A DNA stretch of 64,000 nucleotides, from NCBI RefSeq assembly GCF_014851905.1, contig NZ_JACVAQ010000001.1, forward strand, positions 1,860,001 through 1,924,000, in the 5' to 3' direction. Every line of letters begins with the position of its first letter. The first letter of the stretch is position 1. Below are positions 58,009 through 64,000 of this stretch, one piece after another. This stretch comes from Pseudomonas sp. PDM14 (lineage in GTDB: Bacteria > Pseudomonadota > Gammaproteobacteria > Pseudomonadales > Pseudomonadaceae). The notes under the pieces were generated by a model. It did no database searches. It saw nothing but the letters and a program-made list of their open reading frames with translations, and was not told the origin of the DNA. The position numbers and the translations under genes are program-made.

Positions 58009-58069
58009 GACGCGTCCTCCACCATCGGTTTTCCTTGGGTAAACAGGATGGCGCGCGAGGGATGGACAA

Positions 58070-58182
58070 TACAGATTCAAATCCTGAATATTACGATCAT
58101 ACAGATCAGCGCAAGCCACAACTGAATGGCCAATTCTCGCCTGATCTGTACTGCTTACTGGTGTGTTCGAGGTGAATCTGTA
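58070..58182. promoter_or_regulatory. Four-site nested inverted-repeat operator array
   Basis: Sites: TACAGATTCA (58070-58079), TACAGATCAG (58100-58109), CTGATCTGTA (58141-58150), TGAATCTGTA (58173-58182). The outer two are perfect inverted copies of each other, and so are the inner two; all share the core TACAGAT or its reverse ATCTGTA. Spacing within each half is 30-32 bp, about three helical turns. The last site touches the regulator ATG at 58183, so binding could block both promoter and translation start. The region lies between the DUF1127 gene and the MocR gene. Confidence 0.72.
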
Positions 58183-59604
58183 ATGACGCTGTACATGAAC
58201 TTGGCCGAACTGATTGGCCAGCGCATCGAACAGGGCCTGTATCGCCCCGGTGATCGCCTGCCCTCGGTCCGCGCCTTGAGCCAGGAACACGGCGTCAGCC
58301 TGAGCACCGTGCAGCAGGCCTACCGCGAACTGGAAGACCGTGGCCTGGCCCGCCCGCAGCCGAAGTCCGGCTACTACGTGCCCAGCGCGCGAGCGGTGGC
58401 GGCGCTGCCGGAAGTCAGCCGCACGGCGCAGCGCCCGGTCGAGGTCTCGCAGTGGGACCAGGTGCTCGAACAGGTGGCCAACTCGCCGAGCGAGAACATC
58501 ATCCAGCTCGGCCGCGGTCGCCCGGACATCAGCGGGCCGACCCTCAAGCCGCTGCTGCGCTCGCTGTCGCGCCTGAGCCGGCGCCAGGACCTCAACGGCC
58601 TGACCTACGGCAACATCTATGGCGACCTCGGCTTGCGCGAACAGATCTCGCGCCTGCTGCTCGACTCCGGCTGCCGCATTCCCGCCGAGGACCTGGTGAT
58701 CACCACCGGCTGCCACGAGGCACTGTCCGCCGCCCTGCGCGCGATCTGCGAGCCGGGCGATATCGTCGCGGTGGATTCGCCGAGCTTCCACGGCGTGATG
58801 CAGGCGCTCAAGGGCTTCGGCATGAAGGCCCTGGAACTGCCCAGCGACCCGCTCACCGGGATCAACCTGAAAGCCCTGGAACTGGCGCTGGAGCAGTGGC
58901 CGATCAAGGCCATCCAACTCACCCCGACCTGCAACAACCCGCTTGGCTACATCATGCCGGAAGCCAGCAAGCGTGCCCTGCTGACCCTGGCCCAGCGCTA
59001 CGACGTGGCGATCATCGAGGACGACGTCTACGGCGACCTGACCTACCGCTACCCGCGCCCGCGGACCATCAAGTCGTTCGACGAGGACGGTCGCGTGCTG
59101 CTCTGCAGCTCGTTCTCCAAGACCCTGGCGCCGGGCCTGCGCATCGGCTGGATCGCGCCCGGGCGATACCTGGACCGCGTGCTGCACATGAAATATATGA
59201 GCACCGGTTCAACCGCGCAGCTGCCACAGCTGGCCCTTGCCGAATACATCCAGGCCGGCCACTACGAGCCGCACGTGCGGCGCATGCGCAGCCAGTACCA
59301 GCGCAGTCGCGACCAGATGCAGGAATGGATTCACCGCTACTTCCCGGCCGGCAGCAAGGTCAGCCAACCGCAGGGCAGCTTCATGATCTGGGTCGAGCTG
59401 CCCGAGCGTTTCGATAGCCAGCGCCTCAACCGCGAGTTGCTGCCGCATGGCGTGCAGATCGCCCCCGGCAGCATCTTTTCCGCCGCCGGCAAGTACCGCA
59501 ACTGCCTGCGCATGAACTACGCCGGGCCGGCTAGCGCGCAAATCGAGGCGGCGGTGCGCCTGGTCGGCGAAACTGCGGCGCGCCTGCTCGCCGAGGACGC
59601 CTAG
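58183..59604 (+). CDS. MocR-type GntR/aminotransferase-like regulator
   Basis: A 473-residue fusion regulator. The GntR winged helix covers about 1-72 (YRPGDRLPSVRALSQEHGVS, then LSTVQQAYRELEDRGLARP). The aminotransferase class I-like domain (about 100-470) has the PLP lysine Lys313 in SSFSKTLAPGLRIGW and the Asp region VAIIEDDVYGDL. Such MocR proteins use PLP chemistry to sense amino compounds and usually autoregulate. The ATG at 58183 has GAGGTG about 8 nt upstream and lies directly behind an inverted-repeat site. The next gene starts about 90 nt after its stop. Confidence 0.93.
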   Translation: MTLYMNLAELIGQRIEQGLYRPGDRLPSVRALSQEHGVSLSTVQQAYRELEDRGLARPQPKSGYYVPSARAVAALPEVSRTAQRPVEVSQWDQVLEQVANSPSENIIQLGRGRPDISGPTLKPLLRSLSRLSRRQDLNGLTYGNIYGDLGLREQISRLLLDSGCRIPAEDLVITTGCHEALSAALRAICEPGDIVAVDSPSFHGVMQALKGFGMKALELPSDPLTGINLKALELALEQWPIKAIQLTPTCNNPLGYIMPEASKRALLTLAQRYDVAIIEDDVYGDLTYRYPRPRTIKSFDEDGRVLLCSSFSKTLAPGLRIGWIAPGRYLDRVLHMKYMSTGSTAQLPQLALAEYIQAGHYEPHVRRMRSQYQRSRDQMQEWIHRYFPAGSKVSQPQGSFMIWVELPERFDSQRLNRELLPHGVQIAPGSIFSAAGKYRNCLRMNYAGPASAQIEAAVRLVGETAARLLAEDA

Positions 59605-59696
59605 GCGCCGCGCGGACGCTAGACGCGTTTAGCCTGAATCTTTGCCGGACCGGCGGCGTCCAAGCCCTATCAGCCCGCGCCATTAGGGAGATCGAC

Positions 59697-61262
59697 GTGC
59701 GCCGCTGTTCCCTGCTGCTCTGCCTGCTACTGGTTCTTGCCGGTTGCGCCGGTCATTACCCGGCGCAGCCGAGCCAGGCGCTGCCCGCCGCCAATTCAAG
59801 CTTCGGCAAGGCCCTGCTGGCCCGCGCCGCCGCGCATGACGGGCAATCCGGCTTTCGCCTGCTGCCGGCGAGCAACGAGGCCTTCGCCGCCCGCGCCGAA
59901 CTGATCCGCGCCGCCCAGCACAGCCTCGACCTGCAGTACTACATCGTTAACGACGGCCTCAGCACCCGTGCGCTGTTCGACGAACTGCTCAGTGCCGCCG
60001 ATCGCGGCGTGCGCGTGCGCCTGTTGCTCGACGACACCAGCAGCGACGGCCGCGACTACGAGATCGCCCTGCTCGCCGCCCACCCGAACATCCAGGTACG
60101 CGTGTTCAACCCGCTGCACCTGGGCCGCGCCACCGGTGTCACACGCACCCTCGGGCGCATCCTCGACCTCGGCCAGCAACACCGGCGCATGCACAACAAG
60201 CTGTGGCTGGCCGACGGCGCCGCGGCCATCGTCGGCGGGCGCAACTTGGGCGACGAGTACTTCGATGCCGAGCCGAGCCTCAACTTCACCGACATCGACA
60301 TGCTCGCCGTCGGCCCGGTCGCCGAGCAGCTGGCACACAGCTTCGACCAGTACTGGAACAGCGCACTGAGCAAGCCGATCCAGCAGTTCGTCTACCGCCA
60401 GCCCAGCCAGCTGGACCTGGCCGAAGCGCGCCAGCGCCTGCGCGGCTACCTGGCCCAGGCGCGGGTCGAACAGAAGAAGCTCTATGATCGTCTGCTCGCC
60501 TACCGCCACGACCCGCACCTGCACACCTGGCTCGACGAACTGATCTGGGCGCCGGGCATCGCCCTGTGGGATGCACCGAGCAAGGTGCTGGCCGACGGTG
60601 AGCCGGACCCGCACCTGCTGCTCACCACCCAGCTGCTACCGGAGCTGGAGCAGGTGAAGCAGGAACTGATCCTGGTCTCGGCCTACTTCGTGCCGGCCGA
60701 GGAAGGCATGAACTACCTCACTGGCCACGCCGACGCCGGGGTCAGCGTGCGCCTGCTGACCAACTCGCTGGAAGCCACCGACGTGCCGGCGGTGCACGGC
60801 GGCTACGCGCCCTATCGCCAGCAACTGCTCGAACACGGGGTGCGCCTGTTCGAGCTGCGCCGCCAGCCCGATGGCAGCGGCGGTGGTTCCGGCAGCGGGC
60901 CATACAGTTTCAGCGGCGCGTCGAACTCCAGCCTGCACAGCAAGGCGATCATCCTCGACCGGCAGAAGGTGTTCGTCGGCTCGCTGAATTTCGACCCGCG
61001 CTCGATTCTCTGGAATACCGAAGTGGGTGTACTGGTCGACAGCCCGCAGCTCACCGAACGGGTGCGCGAGCTGGCGCTGGAAGGCATGCAGCCGGCCCTC
61101 AGCTATGAAGTGCGCCTGCAGCCCCACGGCGGTGGCAAGCGCCTGGTCTGGGTCACCGAGGACAATGGCAAGACGCGCACCGCGGTGGAAGAGCCCGGTA
61201 GTCGCTGGCGTCATTTCAACGCCTGGTTCTCCGAACTGATCGGCCTGGAGCGCATGCTTTAG
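59697..61262 (+). CDS. Phospholipase D-family lipoprotein (cardiolipin synthase C-like)
   Basis: A 521-residue predicted lipoprotein. The lipobox is VLAGC (Cys at about residue 17). Two HKD motifs are present: His166 and Lys168 in HNKLWLADGAAAIVGGRN and His414 in SLHSKAIILD with VFVGSLNFDPRS. Both are needed for the PLD transfer reaction. The layout resembles YmdC/ClsC-type enzymes, which join or move phosphatidyl groups, though ClsC needs a partner (YmdB) not seen here. The start is a GTG at 59697 behind GGGAG. Confidence 0.88.
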   Translation: MRRCSLLLCLLLVLAGCAGHYPAQPSQALPAANSSFGKALLARAAAHDGQSGFRLLPASNEAFAARAELIRAAQHSLDLQYYIVNDGLSTRALFDELLSAADRGVRVRLLLDDTSSDGRDYEIALLAAHPNIQVRVFNPLHLGRATGVTRTLGRILDLGQQHRRMHNKLWLADGAAAIVGGRNLGDEYFDAEPSLNFTDIDMLAVGPVAEQLAHSFDQYWNSALSKPIQQFVYRQPSQLDLAEARQRLRGYLAQARVEQKKLYDRLLAYRHDPHLHTWLDELIWAPGIALWDAPSKVLADGEPDPHLLLTTQLLPELEQVKQELILVSAYFVPAEEGMNYLTGHADAGVSVRLLTNSLEATDVPAVHGGYAPYRQQLLEHGVRLFELRRQPDGSGGGSGSGPYSFSGASNSSLHSKAIILDRQKVFVGSLNFDPRSILWNTEVGVLVDSPQLTERVRELALEGMQPALSYEVRLQPHGGGKRLVWVTEDNGKTRTAVEEPGSRWRHFNAWFSELIGLERML

Positions 61263-61318
61263 CCACAACCCACCATACCCCTGCGCAGGTAGGCCGAAGC
61301 CCGCTCTGCTGACCCGAA

Positions 61319-62467
61319 CTAGCGCTCGGCAATCAGCCCCTCGCTGCCCGGCCGCCAGGCCAGCCAGACGAACCCGGCCGCGCCCGCCGCCATCAACAGC
61401 GGCAGCGCATGCCCGCTGACCCACTGGCTGACCGCACCGGTGGCCAGCGGCCCGACCAGGCAACCGAGCCCCCACAGCTGCGCGACATGGGCGTTGGCAC
61501 GCACCAGCTCATCGTCACGGAAGCGCTCGCCGATCAGGATCAGCGACAAGGTGAACAAGCCGCCCGCCGAGGCGCCGAACACCACCCACACTGGCCAGAT
61601 CAACGGCGTGTGCAGCAGCATGGGGACGCTCAGGCTCGACAGCAGCAGCGCCACGCCACAGCCGCGGAACAGCGTGGTGCGCGACATGCGGTCGGCCAGC
61701 CAGCCGATCGGTAGCTGCAGCGCCGCATCGCCGACCACCACCACGCTGGCCATCAGCAATGCGACATCGGTGCTGAAGCCCTGGCGCAGCCCGTAGATCG
61801 GCAGCAGGGTCAGCATCATCGCCTCGAACGCGGCAAACAGCATCACCGCCCAGGCGATGGTCGGCATGCGCTGGCAGAACTGCCACAGGCCGCGGCCCGA
61901 GGCGCTGTGCGCATCCACGCTAGGCGCGCCGGTGCGCCCGAGCAACAGCAATGAGCCGCCGATGAGCAGGCCGGTGCCGGTCCAGAAACCGAGGTCATTG
62001 CTCGTGCCGATCACGCTCAGCAGCAGCGGCCCGGACAGCTGACTCAACGCGTAGCCGGTGCCATACAGGGCCACCAGCCGCCCGCGCCAGCGCTCCACCG
62101 CCAGCTGGTTGATCCAGCTCTCGCCAAGGATGAACACCACGGTCAGCGCCACGCCGATGAACAGGCGCAGGGCGATCCACACCGCGTAGTTCTGGATCAA
62201 TGCCAGCAGCGCCACCGACACCGCGCCGAGCAGCAGGCACAGCTGCATCAGCGCCGTGGTGCCGAAACGTGCCGCCAGGCGACCCGCCAGCGAAGCGCCG
62301 AGCAACACGCCGATCGCCGGCGTGGCGGCCATCACGCCGATGGCGAAGGAACCGTGGCCCCAGCTTTCCAGGCGCAACGAGACCAGCGGCATGGTCACCC
62401 CGAGTGCCAGGCCGATGCTGATCACGGCCATGCAGACCGCGAAATAGGTACCCCAACGCATTGCCAT
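61319..62467 (-). CDS. MFS transporter (YcaD-like)
   Basis: A 382-residue transporter with 12 predicted helices. It starts MAMRWGTYFAVCMAVISIGL. The inter-helix 2-3 loop motif reads GASLAGRLAARFGTTALM. The overall pattern is close to the YcaD/YfkF-type MFS group with no known substrate. GGAG about 7 nt before the ATG at 62467 supports the start. It is convergent with the PLD gene and downstream of the aldehyde dehydrogenase, behind a terminator. Confidence 0.9.
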   Translation of the reverse strand: MAMRWGTYFAVCMAVISIGLALGVTMPLVSLRLESWGHGSFAIGVMAATPAIGVLLGASLAGRLAARFGTTALMQLCLLLGAVSVALLALIQNYAVWIALRLFIGVALTVVFILGESWINQLAVERWRGRLVALYGTGYALSQLSGPLLLSVIGTSNDLGFWTGTGLLIGGSLLLLGRTGAPSVDAHSASGRGLWQFCQRMPTIAWAVMLFAAFEAMMLTLLPIYGLRQGFSTDVALLMASVVVVGDAALQLPIGWLADRMSRTTLFRGCGVALLLSSLSVPMLLHTPLIWPVWVVFGASAGGLFTLSLILIGERFRDDELVRANAHVAQLWGLGCLVGPLATGAVSQWVSGHALPLLMAAGAAGFVWLAWRPGSEGLIAER

Positions 62468-62494
62468 GAAGTTCTCCAACGATGGCCGCCGCAA

Positions 62495-62532
62495 AAAGCA
62501 AACGGCCGGGCTTCCTTTCAGAAACCCGGCCG
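62495..62532 (-). terminator. Terminator upstream of the MFS gene
   Basis: Minus-strand stem CGGCCGGG / CCCGGCCG with a 14-nt loop, followed by TTTGCTTTTTGC. It would end transcripts coming from the aldehyde dehydrogenase side. Confidence 0.72.
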
Positions 62533-62678
62533 CGGGTTTGGCTCGCTAGAGCCGGCTCCCCTCAGGAGCGGACCTTGATCACAACGCTATCCCGTCTTAT
62601 CTCGACCGGATCCACCCCAGGAAAAGATCTTCTGGGCTAGGGCCACACGCAACGACCAACGGGTGTAACAGCCGTCAG

Positions 62679-62703
62679 GCTGGCCCGAAGGGCGAGGGCC
62701 AGC
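62679..62703. repeat. GC-rich hairpin
   Basis: GCTGGCCC and GGGCCAGC, perfect 8-bp arms with a 9-nt spacer (GAAGGGCGA). No T-tract follows on either strand, so it is not a standard terminator. Confidence 0.6.
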
Positions 62704-62720
62704 GAGTCAGGCGCCCCGCA

Positions 62721-62760
62721 GCTTTAATGCTCACGTACTGCAGTACGTGAGCATTAAAGC
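62721..62760. repeat. Perfect 40-bp palindrome
   Basis: Both 20-bp halves are exact reverse complements with no spacer; the left half is GCTTTAATGCTCACGTACTG and the centre is CTGCAG. It is 48 nt past the aldehyde dehydrogenase stop. It can extrude as a cruciform in DNA or form a 20-bp RNA stem with a tiny loop. Confidence 0.92.
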
Positions 62761-62808
62761 GAGGACGCAACGCCGTATGGCCGACGACCAGAAGATCGTC
62801 CCGCGTAC

Positions 62809-64000
62809 TTATAGTTTGATCCAGGTGGCTTTCAGTTCGGTGTACTTGTCGAAGGCATGCAGCGACTTGTCACGGCCGTTGCCGGACTGCTTGAAGCCGC
62901 CGAATGGCGCAGTCATGTCGCCGCCATCGTACTGGTTGACCCACACGCTACCGGCACGCAGCGCCTTGGCCACCAGGTGCGCCTTGGACAGGTTGCTGGT
63001 CCACACACCGGCGGCCAGGCCGTAGATGGTGTCGTTGGCGATAGCCACGGCTTCCTCGGTGCTGTCGAAACCGATTACCGACAGCACCGGGCCGAAGATC
63101 TCTTCCTTGGCAATGCGCATGGCGTTGTTCACGCCGTCGAAGATGGTTGGTTGCACGTAGGTGCCGCCGGTCTCTTCGAGCACGCGCTGGCCGCCGGCGA
63201 CCAGCTTGGCGCCGTCGTCGTGACCGGCCTGGATGTAGGACAGCACGTTGTTCATCTGGGTGGTGTCGACCAGGGCGCCGACATTGGTCGCCGGGTCCAG
63301 CGGATTGCCCGGTTTCCAGGCCTTGATCGCCTCGACCACCAGCGGCACGAACTGCGCCTTTATCGAGTTCTCCACCAGCAGGCGTGAGCCGGCAGTGCAG
63401 ACCTCGCCCTGGTTGAAGGCGATGGCGCTGGCCGCCGCCTCGGCAGCGGCCTGCAGGTCAGGCGCATCGGCGAAGACGATGTTCGGGCTCTTGCCGCCGG
63501 CTTCCAGCCAGACGCGCTTCATGTTCGATTCGCCGGCGTAGATCATCAGTTGCTTGGCGATTTTGGTCGACCCGGTGAACACCAGGGTGTCGACGTCCAT
63601 GTGCAGGGCCAGGGCCTTGCCCACGGTGTGGCCGAAGCCCGGCAGAACGTTGAACACGCCCGCCGGGATACCGGCCTCGATGGCCAGCTGGGCGATGCGG
63701 ACACCGGTCAGCGGCGACTTCTCGGACGGTTTGAGCACCACCGAGTTACCGGTGGACAGCGCCGGACCGAGCTTCCAGCAGGTCATCAGCAGCGGGAAGT
63801 TCCACGGCACGATGGCCGCGACCACACCGATCGGCTCGCGGGTCACCAGGCCCAGTTCGTTGTGAGGGGTGGCAGCCACTTCGTCGTAGATCTTGTCGAT
63901 CGCCTCACCGCTCCAGCGGATGGCGCGCGAGGCGGCCGGCACGTCGACACTCAGCGAGTCGCTGATCGGCTTGCCCATGTCCAGGGTTTCCAGCAGGGCC
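62809..64000 (-). CDS. Aldehyde dehydrogenase, PuuC/KauB-like, C-terminal part (truncated by window edge)
   Basis: The last ~397 codons of an NAD(P)-dependent aldehyde dehydrogenase; the start is off the right edge. Seen in order: IVPWNFPLLMTCWKLGPALS (cofactor site), VFTGSTKIAKQL, catalytic base Glu in WLEAGGKSPNIVF, nucleophile Cys in NQGEVCTAGSRLLVE, and EEIFGPVLSVIGFDS. The C-terminus (FGGFKQSGNGRDKSLHAFDK) matches the PuuC/KauB type that oxidises gamma-glutamyl-gamma-aminobutyraldehyde or 4-guanidinobutyraldehyde. The site matches P. aeruginosa PA5312 (kauB/pauC). It would act after the flavoprotein at 56444-57778 in polyamine breakdown. Confidence 0.9.
   Translation of the reverse strand, partial: ALLETLDMGKPISDSLSVDVPAASRAIRWSGEAIDKIYDEVAATPHNELGLVTREPIGVVAAIVPWNFPLLMTCWKLGPALSTGNSVVLKPSEKSPLTGVRIAQLAIEAGIPAGVFNVLPGFGHTVGKALALHMDVDTLVFTGSTKIAKQLMIYAGESNMKRVWLEAGGKSPNIVFADAPDLQAAAEAAASAIAFNQGEVCTAGSRLLVENSIKAQFVPLVVEAIKAWKPGNPLDPATNVGALVDTTQMNNVLSYIQAGHDDGAKLVAGGQRVLEETGGTYVQPTIFDGVNNAMRIAKEEIFGPVLSVIGFDSTEEAVAIANDTIYGLAAGVWTSNLSKAHLVAKALRAGSVWVNQYDGGDMTAPFGGFKQSGNGRDKSLHAFDKYTELKATWIKL

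Larger units (their letters stand above)
62468..62808. other. 341-nt hairpin-rich intergenic region
   Basis: Between the MFS gene and the aldehyde dehydrogenase stop. It contains the terminator at 62495-62532, the GC hairpin at 62679-62703, the 40-bp palindrome at 62721-62760, and a distant 10-bp inverted pair GATCTTCTGG (62626-62635) / CCAGAAGATC (62788-62797). No coding sequence is seen. Confidence 0.6.

Noticed and set aside
62626..62797. 10-bp inverted pair GATCTTCTGG / CCAGAAGATC 150 bp apart
   Set aside because: No target duplication or transposase remains between them; could be chance, so not called a mobile element.

Overview
The window is a 64-kb stretch of ordinary, GC-rich Pseudomonas core chromosome. 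Gene content and order match the Pseudomonas aeruginosa PA5251-PA5312 neighbourhood: algP, FKBP, algQ, dsbB, hemYXDC, algR/algZ, argH, cyaA, rnk, cyaY, lppL-lysA-dapF-xerC, sutA, amtB-glnK, yifB, betT, rep, cycB, pauR, dadX-ridA-dadA, and the polyamine-type genes. Differences from that layout suggest a non-aeruginosa species, possibly of the mendocina/oleovorans/alcaligenes group (inference): a second amtB next to glnK, an acetyl-CoA hydrolase-family gene after rep, and no poxB/xpt. I see no prophage, insertion sequence, CRISPR array, rRNA or tRNA.

Layout. 1-5.8 kb: truncated MscS-type channel, ABC-F protein, TIGR02444 protein, histone-like AlgP, periplasmic FKBP, anti-sigma factor AlgQ, DUF3833 lipoprotein. 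5.9-12.6 kb (minus strand): dsbB and the tightly packed algZ-algR-hemC-hemD-hemX-hemY cluster, joining alginate/twitching control to tetrapyrrole synthesis. 12.8-17.6 kb: argH, a frameshifted P-loop kinase, a GNAT enzyme, a GST and small proteins. 17.7-22.4 kb: class I adenylate cyclase, a glycine-rich-domain protein, two small exported or membrane proteins behind a palindrome, and rnk. 22.4-29.8 kb: DUF1289/cyaY, an AraC regulator, the lppL-lysA-dapF-DUF484-xerC-HAD operon, sutA and yjbQ.

29.8-37.2 kb: two ammonium channels and GlnK, with a clear sigma-54 promoter and an NtrC-type UAS upstream of glnK, then ubiK, yifB and betT. 37.2-48.7 kb: chemoreceptor, LysR/MATE pair, a GGDEF-EAL protein, rep helicase, acetyl-CoA hydrolase family protein, cytochrome c5. 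48.8-55.9 kb: pauR and the D-alanine catabolic cluster dadA-ridA-dadX, the YdbH-YnbE-YdbL envelope lipid-transport set, and dadR. 55.9-64 kb: YkgJ protein, a gamma-glutamylputrescine oxidase-like flavoprotein, a DUF1127 gene divergent from a MocR-type regulator, a PLD lipoprotein, an MFS transporter and a truncated aldehyde dehydrogenase.

The genes group into amino-acid, nitrogen and polyamine use (glnK/amtB, dad genes, pauR, flavoprotein, aldehyde dehydrogenase), cell-wall and lysine precursors (lysA, dapF, dadX), and envelope or virulence control (AlgZ/R/P/Q, CyaA, SutA, GGDEF-EAL). The most unusual signals are non-coding: a four-site nested inverted-repeat array that ends on the MocR start codon (58070-58182), an uninterrupted 40-bp palindrome in a hairpin-rich spacer (62721-62760), paired inverted repeats before pauR (49382-49437), a palindrome before the small exported pair (21380-21402), and terminators placed inside apparent operons. 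No clearly new multi-gene system was found.
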